Counted from the stretch's first letter, positions 1 through 7,418 are shown. The stretch is DNA of 64,000 nt from Chryseobacterium binzhouense (GCF_007474545.1 NZ_VKOG01000007.1:1-64000); one strand, 5' to 3'. Made by a program: numbers and translations. The notes: generated from the sequence alone by a model not told the origin.

Positions 1-418
1 TTTTTCCACTAAATCCCATTTCGTATACAGTATGCTGAAAATTATATCCGTAAGGATCTGCGTTATCGTCAGCATTCTGAAAACTGTCATAGAGAATATT
101 TCCCTGTCCATCTTTTATCCTGATTTTTCCCATTAGCTTATCCCATTTTCTGTCATCATCACCAAAGTCTATTTTTTTCTCCAGTTTTAGCTCTATTTGT
201 TTACCTTCAAATGTTCCTTTCCAGGTTCCTTCATAAGTATTAAGGCGGTTATCTACATCTTTTACATATTTCGCGCTTTGCAAGTCGGGGCATCCTTCTG
301 TAGCTCGATTAGGCCTGTTACCGCATTCTTCCATTTGTTGTAGAGATATAGATTGTGATTTACAGGAATAAGATACAATTAGCAATAAGACGACACATAA
401 TTTAATTATATTTTTCAT
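1..418 (-). CDS. DUF6705-like small lipoprotein (partial, runs off left edge)
   Basis: The frame opens with an ATG at 418 on the minus strand and stays open to the window edge, giving about 139 residues. The N-terminus is a hydrophobic signal ending in a lipobox (VSYS followed by Cys, then KSQS), so the product is probably an outer-membrane or periplasmic lipoprotein. The middle holds YEGTWKG, an alternating hydrophobic strand and an ILYDSF segment, which align with DYVGTWKA and VLFDN in the proteins at 2785-5160. All therefore seem to be one family, which I believe is the uncharacterised DUF6705 group. It follows cassette A at 440-1240 directly, as the other members follow cassette B and the main lipoprotein gene. 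Function is unknown; a partner or immunity role is inference from position only. Confidence 0.7.
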   Translation of the reverse strand, partial: MKNIIKLCVVLLLIVSYSCKSQSISLQQMEECGNRPNRATEGCPDLQSAKYVKDVDNRLNTYEGTWKGTFEGKQIELKLEKKIDFGDDDRKWDKLMGKIRIKDGQGNILYDSFQNADDNADPYGYNFQHTVYEMGFSGK

Positions 419-439
419 TTTTTAAATATTTATATTATA

Positions 440-1240
440 TTAATTTCCGCATTCGATAGGTTCTGCATTTGTTTGTGTGGTATTGAGCTTGTATTCAGAT
501 ACCTTTCCGTTTGGTTTTACTTTATACAAGGAGACACCTTGTATTAACATTTTATTTTTCATAAATAATAAAAGATTAGTTTCATTATCTCTATCAAAAT
601 ATTTATCAAAATAATTCTTATATTCTACCCTCCAATATTCCGTATCAAACCCCATTTTAATATCAGCTGCTGTTCCGGTAAATTTGATGACATAGGTACC
701 GTCGCTGGAAAGCATGAATCCTTCAGGTGTAAGATCAGAAGTCGTTTTATCATTCACATGCACATGGGTATACCCTTTTGTATTCTGGTCGAAAGTTATC
801 GTTAACACATCGGACTTGTTGTTTGCGGAAGGAAGCAAATCTACAAATGTCCCATCTTTATTTTCGCTGAAACCAGTCTCTTTTTTTAAATTGAAATTAT
901 AATTTTTGTTGATGGTTGCTACCTTGTTTTTATAATTTTCATTAGCAAACTGAGCTTTTACCTTACTGCATGGAGAATTTGGATTAGGAAACTCTATCAC
1001 CGTAGGAATACCTTCACATCCACCTTCGGCAATACCGCCGATAGGATCTACAGGCTGGATAGCTACACCGTTGCCGTTGCAGGGTTCCGGCTCAGGAGTC
1101 GGGTTTTCTGCAGGACAGGAGGAGCAGTCACCACCTCCGCTGTTGGTTCCGCCTCCGGGACCTGCCCACCATCCATTATCTATGGGTGCCTCTGCGATGC
1201 TCTTGCATTGTAAACTAATAACTACTTCCCAAAGCCTTAT
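440..1240 (-). pseudogene. Cassette A: start-less C-terminal copy of the polymorphic lipoprotein gene
   Basis: The open frame runs from just after a TAA at 1241-1243 to a stop at 440, but it has no ATG, so it cannot start like a normal gene. Its first part (987-1210) repeats positions 5871-6094 of the full gene over 224 bp with about a dozen differences, including the Gly-rich and Pro-Glu-rich linker (PAENPTPEPEPC, GGIAEGGCEGIPTVIEF). After the linker the sequence is different: about 180 residues with a THVHVND motif and no clear SxxD partner. It looks like a displaced, probably silent C-terminal module that could be joined to the full gene by recombination through the linker. A lipoprotein gene (1-418) follows it. 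Expression from the GTG at 1000 cannot be excluded but I see no evidence for it. Confidence 0.75.
987..1210 (-). repeat. 224-bp linker repeat, copy A
   Basis: Nearly identical to 5871-6094 in the full lipoprotein gene and, over its downstream 140 bp, to 2571-2713. In the part shared by all three, copies A and B differ at two positions that I could count and resemble each other more than the full gene. Similarity ends abruptly at both borders. Confidence 0.9.
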
Positions 1241-1247
1241 TTAAAAA

Positions 1248-1272
1248 GTAAAAAAACCTCTTTTTAGAGGTT
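1248..1272 (-). terminator. Rho-independent terminator between cassette A and the lipoprotein gene
   Basis: A 7-bp stem (AACCTCT/AGAGGTT) with a 4-base loop is followed on the minus strand by a run of six T. It lies just after the stop of the lipoprotein gene 1279-1857 and before cassette A, so transcription from upstream should stop before the cassette. Confidence 0.85.
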
Positions 1273-1278
1273 CTCATT

Positions 1279-1857
1279 TTACTGCTTCGTAAAAATCATA
1301 TCTAAGGGAAATGTGGTTCCCGACTGATAATAAATCGTTCCAGTTCTAGGTCGAGGATATGTATTTTCTCCTATTTTACCTGTAAACTTCATTTGAGTTG
1401 GAGATAATTTTTCAAGCTTCACCTCGTAACTCGTTCCTCTAAAAACATCTTGAAAAAGGGAGCTATCTAGCTTCCCATTACAAAGAATATCAAAACTAAC
1501 GTTTAAACCATAATCCAAATTAAGATTGTCACCTGATGTATTAACAACAATGATCCCATTTTCTTTATATATATAATATCCAACTAATCTGTCTTCAAAG
1601 TAATTATCACTACCATAATTATTAATATGATATTTAGTCTGTTTTAATAATGTCAAAAACATTTCTTTGTTTCCTTCTGCCCATTTCCAAGTTCCAATAT
1701 ATGGTTCATAAATATTACTTATATCCTTCAAATATAAGCTTCCATTACTCCTGTTTAATGGTGCATGATTACATCTGTTAACAATATCTATAATATTCGT
1801 TTGAGATTTACAACTGATCATTATCAGTAAAATTATCAATAAAAATATTCTGTTCAT
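1279..1857 (-). CDS. DUF6705-like small lipoprotein downstream of cassette B
   Basis: A 192-residue protein with a classical lipoprotein signal (LLIMIS before Cys17, then KSQ). The motif YIGTWKWAEGN and the ending IFTKQ match YVGTWKAS and IFVKQ in the four tandem proteins at 2785-5160, so it belongs to the same small family (DUF6705-like by my reading). It starts 18 bases after the stop of cassette B and is closed by a hairpin terminator at 1248-1272, so B and this gene form one unit. The lipobox distinguishes it from the four tandem paralogues, which have ordinary signal peptides. Its role is unknown. By analogy with toxin-immunity modules it could be the cognate partner of cassette B, which is inference only. 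Confidence 0.8.
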   Translation of the reverse strand: MNRIFLLIILLIMISCKSQTNIIDIVNRCNHAPLNRSNGSLYLKDISNIYEPYIGTWKWAEGNKEMFLTLLKQTKYHINNYGSDNYFEDRLVGYYIYKENGIIVVNTSGDNLNLDYGLNVSFDILCNGKLDSSLFQDVFRGTSYEVKLEKLSPTQMKFTGKIGENTYPRPRTGTIYYQSGTTFPLDMIFTKQ

Positions 1858-1875
1858 TTTATCTTTTTTTTATAG

Positions 1876-2736
1876 TTACAAAGGGCAATTTTCTTTGCTT
1901 ACATTTCCATTAGAATCTATATTCAGTTTACCCCATCCGTCAGCATCTTTTCTATATAAATGTATTGAATTTCCACTACCAGCTTCAGGGTCATCAATTA
2001 CGCTCATAAAAAGTTTTTCAGCTCTTGTTTGATTGTAAGGCTGCTCATCCTGACCACAATCTTTAAACATTTTTTTGACTTTATCCTTTGCTATATTTTT
2101 CTGTACTGTAGTAGTCGTAGCTGTACCGATATTCATACCTGCAAACAATGCATCAAGAGCGGTGGTGTCATTTATTTTCAAGGCATAAGTTGTTCCGTTA
2201 AAATTAACCAAATAAGAAACAAATACCTGTTTTCTATTTGGATACAAAAATTTATACGAATCATAAATATTCACAATATCTCCAAAAGCAAATATAGGAA
2301 TAGTATCTGGAGGGTGATTATGTGCATCTGCTATGTCATTATTAGTTCCTACACCCGAGACACCAATAAATCCGGTACCTGATGTTGCCGACACATATGT
2401 ACTGTATATAAGCTCACCACTAGGTTCTTCTTTTGTAACTACCACCATTGTTTCATGTTTATCAGGATTTGCCTTAGTAACAAGTGTTCTTAAGCTGTCT
2501 ATTTTATGTTTAAGTTCTGGAATAGCATCATTATTTTTTAATATTTGACAAGGAGTTTCAGATGGATTAAACTCTATCACCGTAGGAATTCCTTCACATC
2601 CACCTTCGGCAATACCGCCGATAGGATCTACAGGCTGGATAGCTACACCGTTGCCGTTGCAGGGTTCCGGCTCAGGAGTCGGGTTTTCTGCAGGACACGA
2701 GGAGCAGTCACCATCAACGTGGTAGAAATTATACCT
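1876..2736 (-). pseudogene. Cassette B: start-less C-terminal copy of the polymorphic lipoprotein gene
   Basis: The frame is open from after a TAA at 2737-2739 to a stop at 1876, with no ATG in frame in the first part. Positions 2571-2713 repeat the Pro-Glu and Gly linker of the full gene almost exactly. Upstream of that the similarity breaks within a few bases, leaving a short unrelated lead (YNFYHVDGD). The unique part, about 220 residues, contains ADAHNHPPD followed by FGDI. This resembles the HxHP...D core of JAMM/JAB metallopeptidase-type domains with the usual Ser replaced. It is preceded by a terminator (2757-2778) and followed by a lipoprotein gene (1279-1857). I read it as a stored C-terminal module, not an independently expressed gene. 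Start at the in-frame GTG 2580 is possible but unsupported. Confidence 0.75.
2571..2713 (-). repeat. Linker repeat, copy B (shorter, about 143 bp)
   Basis: Matches 991-1133 of copy A with two differences seen by eye, and the corresponding part of the full gene with a few more. It lacks the upstream 80 bp found in the other two copies. Confidence 0.9.
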
Positions 2737-2756
2737 TTACTTTTTATTACAAAGCA

Positions 2757-2778
2757 AAAAACCTCTTAAAGAGGTTTT
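2757..2778 (-). terminator. Rho-independent terminator after the tandem paralogues
   Basis: Stem AAACCTCTT/AAGAGGTTT with a very small loop, followed on the minus strand by TTTTTG. The stem is almost the same sequence as the terminator at 1248-1272. It closes the transcription unit that contains the four tandem genes and separates it from cassette B. Confidence 0.85.
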
Positions 2779-2784
2779 GAGTAT

Positions 2785-3378
2785 TTACTGCTTCACAAAT
2801 ATAGCGGCTTTAGGCAAAGGATTAGGCAGCTGATCAGGAGGATAATTGTAGAAGAAACAGTCTGAATCCAGCCACTCATATTTATTCTGAAAATAATTCC
2901 ACTGCAACTCGGTTTTTGCCAGATTATTAAAGTTTATTCTTACTTCTCCTGAGGTATCGCATAAATCAGGATCTAAGTATACAAAACCATACCTGTCATC
3001 TGCTTTTCTAAAATTCAGTCCTTCAATTTTAGCTTGTTCGTCTGATAGTAAAGTATTGTCAAAAAGAACTGCCCCATTAATATCTAAAGTTTTAAATTTG
3101 ATTATTAAAAAGTCTCTATTAAACTTAAAGACATTATCATATTTATTTGTAATCTTTTTTATGTAAATAAATATGGTTTTACTGTCCCAGCTTGCCTTCC
3201 AAGTTCCTATATAATCATTTAGTTCATTGTTGGTATCTTTTCTATAGTAACATTGATTCTCAGGAATATCTGTAGTTACAGATCTTAAAGGAATCTCTGT
3301 AAAAACGGTACAGGCTTGCTGGGAAAAAACAAAACCGTACAATGCTAATAACAATATAATCAAAAATCTTTTCAACAT
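2785..3378 (-). CDS. Secreted DUF6705-like protein, tandem copy 4
   Basis: 197 residues with a Sec signal peptide (MLKRFLIILLLALYGFVFS, then QQ). It contains DYIGTWKASWDSKT and ends with the PPDQLPNPLPKAAIFVKQ tail shared by all four tandem copies. It is the last gene of the row and sits directly before a hairpin terminator. Its central part (residues about 70-130) differs most from its neighbours, while the last 60 residues are almost the same in all copies. This points to duplication followed by divergence of the core and conservation or gene conversion of the tail. Function unknown. Confidence 0.85.
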   Translation of the reverse strand: MLKRFLIILLLALYGFVFSQQACTVFTEIPLRSVTTDIPENQCYYRKDTNNELNDYIGTWKASWDSKTIFIYIKKITNKYDNVFKFNRDFLIIKFKTLDINGAVLFDNTLLSDEQAKIEGLNFRKADDRYGFVYLDPDLCDTSGEVRINFNNLAKTELQWNYFQNKYEWLDSDCFFYNYPPDQLPNPLPKAAIFVKQ

Positions 3379-3380
3379 CT

Positions 3381-3971
3381 TTACTGCTTCACAAATATAG
3401 CGGCTTTAGGCAAAGGATTAGGCAGCTGATCAGGAGGATAATTGTAGAAGAAGCAGTCTGAATCCAGCCACTCATATTTATTCTGAAAATAATTCCACTG
3501 CAGCTGGGTTTTTGTAGGATTATTAAAGTTTATCCTTATATTTCCGCTTGTGTAGCACAAGTCTGGATCTATGTAGGTAAGAGAGTATCTATCATCGGCT
3601 TTACCAAACATCAATCCATATATTTTAACCTGAGCATCTGGTAAATAGGTATTATCGAAAAGAACTGTTCCGTTATTGGTTATGGTCTTAAATTTTATTA
3701 CCAGATTATCTACATAGTATTCACCAGTCCAATCATAATGCTTTACTTGTTTTGTAATATACACATAGATTGTTCTGTCATTCCAGTTTGCTTTCCAAGT
3801 TCCTACATAATCGTTCAGCTCATTTTGAGTGTCTTTCAAATAATAGCATTCGTTTTGAGGTATGGTCGTAAATGTTCTTAAAGAAACCTCTGTAAACATT
3901 AAACAGGTTTGTTGAGAAAAAACAAAACTGTATAATGTTAAAAACAATATAATTAAAAATCTTTTCAACAT
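3381..3971 (-). CDS. Secreted DUF6705-like protein, tandem copy 3
   Basis: 196 residues. It has the same MLKRFLIIL-type signal peptide as copies 2 and 4. The segment after it (LMFTEVSLRTFTTIPQNECYYLKD) is of the copy 1 type, so this gene looks like a mosaic of the two types. The stop of the previous gene and this ATG are separated by two bases (TAA AG ATG), so translation is probably coupled along the row. The protein is predicted to be exported; no enzyme motif is visible. Confidence 0.85.
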   Translation of the reverse strand: MLKRFLIILFLTLYSFVFSQQTCLMFTEVSLRTFTTIPQNECYYLKDTQNELNDYVGTWKANWNDRTIYVYITKQVKHYDWTGEYYVDNLVIKFKTITNNGTVLFDNTYLPDAQVKIYGLMFGKADDRYSLTYIDPDLCYTSGNIRINFNNPTKTQLQWNYFQNKYEWLDSDCFFYNYPPDQLPNPLPKAAIFVKQ

Positions 3972-3973
3972 CT

Positions 3974-4567
3974 TTACTGCTTCACAAATATAGCGGCTTT
4001 AGGCAAAGGATTAGGTAGCTGATCAGGAGGATAATTGTAGAAGAAGCAGTCTGAATCCAGCCACTCATATTTATCCTGTAAATAATTCCACTGTAACTCA
4101 GTTTTTGCCAGATTATTAAAGTTTATTCTTACTTCTCCTGAGGTATCGCATAAATCAAAATCTATATATACAAAACCATATCTGTCATCTGCTTTTCGGA
4201 ATCCTAAACCATAAATTTTTACCTGATCATCTGGTAAAGATGTGTTATCAAAAAGAACGGTTCCGTTATTAGCTACGGTTTTGAATCGTATTATTAAATT
4301 ATCTGAATAATATTGACTTACCCAACTATAATATTTTATTCTTTTTGCTATATATGCATAAATTGTTCTATCATTCCAGCTTGCCTTCCAAGTTCCTACA
4401 TAATCGTTCAGCTCATTGTTAGTGTCTTTCAAATAATAACATTGATTCTCAGGAATATCTGTATTTACAGATCTTAAGGGAATCTCCGTAAAAACGGTAC
4501 AGGCTTGCTGGGAAAAAACTAAACCGTACAATGCTAATAACAATATAATCAAAAATCTTTCCAACAT
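3974..4567 (-). CDS. Secreted DUF6705-like protein, tandem copy 2
   Basis: 197 residues with a signal peptide (MLERFLIILLLALYGLVFS). Mature N-terminus QQACTVFTEIPLRSVNTDIPE matches copy 4, while the core (NDRTIYAYIAKRIKYYSW) matches copies 1 and 3. It has the same conserved tail ending IFVKQ and the same two-base spacing to both neighbours. The four copies form one operon-like row behind the full lipoprotein gene. No function can be assigned from the sequence. Confidence 0.85.
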   Translation of the reverse strand: MLERFLIILLLALYGLVFSQQACTVFTEIPLRSVNTDIPENQCYYLKDTNNELNDYVGTWKASWNDRTIYAYIAKRIKYYSWVSQYYSDNLIIRFKTVANNGTVLFDNTSLPDDQVKIYGLGFRKADDRYGFVYIDFDLCDTSGEVRINFNNLAKTELQWNYLQDKYEWLDSDCFFYNYPPDQLPNPLPKAAIFVKQ

Positions 4568-4569
4568 CT

Positions 4570-5160
4570 TTACTGCTTCACAAATATTGCGGCTTTAGGC
4601 AAAGGATTAGGCAGCTGATCAGGAGGATAATTGTAGAAAAAACAGTCTGAATCCAGCCACTCATATTTATTCTGAAAATAATTCCACTGCAGCTGGGTTT
4701 TTGTAGGATTATTAAAGTTTATTCGTACTTCCCCTGATGTGTCGCATAAATCAAAATCTATATATACAAAACCATACCTATCATCGGCTTTTCTGAATTT
4801 TAGCCCCTCAATTTTCACCTGAGAATCCGGTAATGAGGTATTATCGAAAAGAACCGTTCCGTTATTGGCTATGGTTTTGAATCGGATTACTAAATTATCT
4901 GAATAATATTTTCCAACCCACTCATAAAACTTTACTCGCTTAGTTATATAAATATAGATTGTTCTGTCATTCCAACTTGCTTTCCAAGTTCCTACATAAT
5001 CGTTCAGCTCATTTTGAGTGTCTTTCAAATAATAGCATTCGTTTTGAGGTATGGTCGTAAATGTTCTCAAAGGAACTTCTGTAAATGTTGAGCAGGTTTG
5101 CTGGGCAAAAGCCAAATAAAAAAGATTGGATAGTAACAGTATAGTGAATATTTTTTTCAT
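4570..5160 (-). CDS. Secreted DUF6705-like protein, tandem copy 1
   Basis: 196 residues. Its signal peptide (MKKIFTILLLSNLFYLAFA, then QQ) is unrelated to that of the other three copies, whereas the rest of the protein is very similar to them. It starts 19 bases after the stop of the full lipoprotein gene, so it is the first partner gene of the expressed unit. It contains the family motif DYVGTWKASWNDRTIY and the conserved Pro-rich tail. The exchange of the signal peptide suggests copies 2-4 arose by duplication and were joined to another leader, or the reverse. Confidence 0.85.
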   Translation of the reverse strand: MKKIFTILLLSNLFYLAFAQQTCSTFTEVPLRTFTTIPQNECYYLKDTQNELNDYVGTWKASWNDRTIYIYITKRVKFYEWVGKYYSDNLVIRFKTIANNGTVLFDNTSLPDSQVKIEGLKFRKADDRYGFVYIDFDLCDTSGEVRINFNNPTKTQLQWNYFQNKYEWLDSDCFFYNYPPDQLPNPLPKAAIFVKQ

Positions 5161-5179
5161 AATGTATCAATTAAGGTTA

Positions 5180-6358
5180 TTATTTTTTAGGACAAGGGAT
5201 GGAGATAGCTTTTTTCGTAGCTAAATCATAATCTAATTTGGATGCAGAATTTTCTGTGATCTCAAACACATCCAGCCCGTCTACCTGTACCACTTCCTTC
5301 AAAAACTGTGCAAACACACGTTTAACATTCTCTGAATCCATTTGTTGGTTGTACTCAAGATTTTGAAACTCTCGTTCATACCAATTCTTCCACCTTGCAA
5401 AATCAGCTCCTGTCACATTACTTGGCCAATTGGTACCGTTATACTTAAACATATAACTTCCCCAGTCGGTCATGGTCACAAAATATCCTTTAGAATAGCT
5501 GCCTTTATAAAGATTTGCCTGCTTGATAATGATATGAAAAAATTCGTACAGATCCTTAGGCGAAGGTGCTTTTACATTAACTTTAGTTCCAAATGTAGGA
5601 TTATCGTTACAGTTAATATTATTGTGAATATGGAAAAGCCCGGTAATGCCATTTTTATTGGCAGGTAGTGTAAGATGAGTTGTACACGCCTGGTTACTCA
5701 TCGGCACAAAAGAAGATGCTGATCCCGATCCAACCGGCGGAGTCCTTTCAAACGCTCCTTTTTCATTGATACTGTTATAATTGGCAGGAGTATTAAGATT
5801 GATAAACTGCTGTTTAAAAAAAGGATCACTAAGATCTGCTTTTGCGTTTTCACAAGCTTCATCTGGAAGAGGAAACTCAATCACAGTAGGAATTCCTTCA
5901 CAACCACCTTCGGCAATACCGCCGATAGGATCTACAGGCTGAATAGAAACCCCGTTACCATTGCAGGGTTCCGGCTCAGGAGTCGGGTTTTCTGCAGGAC
6001 AAGAGGAGCAGTCACCACCTCCGCTGTTGGTTCCGCCTCCGGGACCTGCCCACCATCCATTATCTGTGGGTGCTTCTGCGATACTCTTGCATTGCAGATA
6101 ATATTCTTTTATAGGTTTAGATTTTACTTTTGCACTACATGCATTGCTGCCTTCGCCATTAAAATGCGCATTTTCACTGCATGCTGTATACCCCACGATA
6201 TACGACTGCCACACACAGCTTTGGTTAGATTTAGCTCCCAGCGGATTGTATACCGTACCATCCAAAAGCGTCACCGTTGTTTTATCCTGGGTATCTACAT
6301 ATTCACCCGACATCATCATCTGCTTTTCCTGAGGCGTCAGATTATAGCTGATGAGCAT
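5180..6358 (-). CDS. Polymorphic surface lipoprotein, linker and JAMM-like C-terminal part (second half of split gene)
   Basis: 392 residues from ATG 6358. Residues 1-110 continue the conserved N-terminal region encoded by 6342-6767 in the other frame. Residues about 110-165 form a Gly-, Pro- and Glu-rich linker with Cys pairs (CSSCPAENPTPEPEPC), and from about 170 a specific C-terminal domain follows. That domain has GLFHIHNN (His243, His245) and SPKD (Ser266, Asp269), an HxH...SxxD layout like that of JAMM/JAB zinc peptidases; true family membership needs structure prediction. Two start-less copies of the linker with different C-termini lie downstream (440-1240, 1876-2736). The start overlaps the end of the first half by 17 bases. 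A one-base change would fuse the halves, so independent translation from ATG 6358 is doubtful unless coupled. Confidence 0.75.
   Translation of the reverse strand: MLISYNLTPQEKQMMMSGEYVDTQDKTTVTLLDGTVYNPLGAKSNQSCVWQSYIVGYTACSENAHFNGEGSNACSAKVKSKPIKEYYLQCKSIAEAPTDNGWWAGPGGGTNSGGGDCSSCPAENPTPEPEPCNGNGVSIQPVDPIGGIAEGGCEGIPTVIEFPLPDEACENAKADLSDPFFKQQFINLNTPANYNSINEKGAFERTPPVGSGSASSFVPMSNQACTTHLTLPANKNGITGLFHIHNNINCNDNPTFGTKVNVKAPSPKDLYEFFHIIIKQANLYKGSYSKGYFVTMTDWGSYMFKYNGTNWPSNVTGADFARWKNWYEREFQNLEYNQQMDSENVKRVFAQFLKEVVQVDGLDVFEITENSASKLDYDLATKKAISIPCPKK
5871..6094 (-). repeat. 224-bp linker repeat, copy in the full gene
   Basis: This is the parent position of copies A (987-1210) and B (2571-2713). 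It encodes the linker from QCKSIAEAP to VIEF and marks the exact border between the common N-terminal region and the variable C-terminal domain. Confidence 0.9.
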
Positions 6359-6767
6359 TTATTTCTCTATAACTCCCGTCTGTAGCCGGGATCAGTACCA
6401 GATTTTCTATAGGATCTGTCGGTAAAGCATTTTGACGGGTAAGATGAAAAGTGTAGGTGTGAAAGTTGGGACCGTTCTCAATGTACATTACATGATCGGT
6501 ATCAATAGATACTCCATCGGCGTAATTAATTTTCCCTTTGGCATTTTTCTGCGCAAAAGCTTTAATCCCAACCTCTGCTTTTTGAAGCTCAGGTAAAAGC
6601 TTTGTTCTGTGCTTAGATTCGTTAAGGGAAATTCTTTGGGAAGTCAGACGCAAGCCCGTGTTGCCGTGCGCTTCTTCTTCGTTGTGAAATTCTTCGGTGC
6701 GGCAGGAGAATGCCGAGACACCGACCAGGAACATCAGGCAGAGCCTGAGAAATAAATGTTTTTTCAT
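6342..6767 (-). CDS. Polymorphic surface lipoprotein, N-terminal half (frameshifted)
   Basis: A lipoprotein signal (LVGVSAFS before Cys) is followed by about 115 residues including DTDHVMYIENGPNFHTYTFHL and a PIENLVLIP segment. These recall the common N-terminal region of large Flavobacteriia paralogue families of unknown function. I prefer the start at 6767 (MKKHLF) over 6773 because it gives the usual Lys-Lys signal start. The frame ends with SYREINAHQL and a stop, while the next frame (ATG 6358) continues with LISYNLTPQEKQ, as expected for the same protein. Removal of one base near 6352-6362 would restore one reading frame. This is a true frameshift, a sequencing error, or translational coupling. 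A weak TATCTTTA -7-like element lies upstream. Confidence 0.7.
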   Translation of the reverse strand: MKKHLFLRLCLMFLVGVSAFSCRTEEFHNEEEAHGNTGLRLTSQRISLNESKHRTKLLPELQKAEVGIKAFAQKNAKGKINYADGVSIDTDHVMYIENGPNFHTYTFHLTRQNALPTDPIENLVLIPATDGSYREINAHQL

Positions 6768-6881
6768 AAGCATTTATGTTTTAATGGTTTAAAGATATAA
6801 ATTTTTCTGAAACAAAAATGAAAAAAAACATCTGAAAAACAATGCCCTGTTTTTGATGCATCATTATTTTAATAAAAAAAT

Positions 6882-6889
6882 TATATTTG
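6882..6889 (+). promoter_or_regulatory. -7 element (TAnnTTTG) of the XRE regulator
   Basis: TATATTTG, 20 bases before the ATG at 6909. A TTTG at 6852-6855 is 26 bases upstream, longer than the usual 19-21, so only the -7 part is convincing. Confidence 0.5.
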
Positions 6890-6908
6890 CCTTAGCTAAA
6901 CAGAGATC

Positions 6909-7298
6909 ATGAATACAACCATTGGAAAAAGAATACGAACCTTCAGAGAAAACAAAGGTTTCTCGCAGGAAGAACTGGCAGAAAAACTGCACATTTCACG
7001 GTCTACGTATCAAAGGATAGAAAACGGTGAAACCAACTCCTGGATCAACCATATCGAAAATATCTGCCATTCTTTGGAGGTAAATCTGGATGATATTTTG
7101 AAGCCGGAAGAAGGATATACCCAGATAAATAAAGAAAATTCAACCAATGAAAATTCCAGCAACAATATGATTCAAAATCAAACAAATAATTACAATATTT
7201 CAGAAAAAATGCTGGAAAATCTTTATGACACCATTGCTTCTCTTAAAGAAGAGAACAGATTGTTAAAAGAAGAAATCAATCTTTTAAAATCAAAATAA
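6909..7298 (+). CDS. XRE-family helix-turn-helix regulator with C-terminal coiled coil
   Basis: 129 residues. Residues about 5-62 form a Cro/C1-type helix-turn-helix (IRTFRENKGFSQEELAEKLHISRSTYQRIENGE). Then comes a long Asn/Ser-rich stretch, and residues about 98-129 form a short coiled coil (LYDTIASLKEENRLLKEEIN), typical of dimerising regulators of this build. It is transcribed away from the polymorphic lipoprotein locus with 141 bases between the starts, so it may control that locus or itself. Target sites cannot be named from the sequence. Confidence 0.9.
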   Translation: MNTTIGKRIRTFRENKGFSQEELAEKLHISRSTYQRIENGETNSWINHIENICHSLEVNLDDILKPEEGYTQINKENSTNENSSNNMIQNQTNNYNISEKMLENLYDTIASLKEENRLLKEEINLLKSK

Positions 7299-7375
7299 AA
7301 CCAACGGATAACATCAGTTTTCTGAGGTTTAAAAAGGATTTTAGAAGAATAAAAAAGTCATTAGTCTTTCTTTTA

Positions 7376-7418
7376 AAAATGAGACGTGTCAACCGATAAA
7401 ATGACACGTCTTATTTTA
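7376..7418 (+). terminator. Strong hairpin terminator downstream of the XRE gene
   Basis: Arms AAAATGAGACGTGTCA and TGACACGTCTTATTTT pair over 16 positions with one G-U, leaving a 10-base loop. The downstream arm is T-rich. It lies 78 bases after the XRE stop codon. Confidence 0.8.

Noticed and set aside
2029-2382. Plus-strand ORF of 117 residues
   Set aside because: It is the antisense of cassette B, without a promoter or recognisable domain.
5342-5668. Plus-strand ORF of 108 residues inside the lipoprotein gene
   Set aside because: Antisense of the JAMM-like domain, which shows clear protein-level similarity to the cassettes; the other strand is a by-product.
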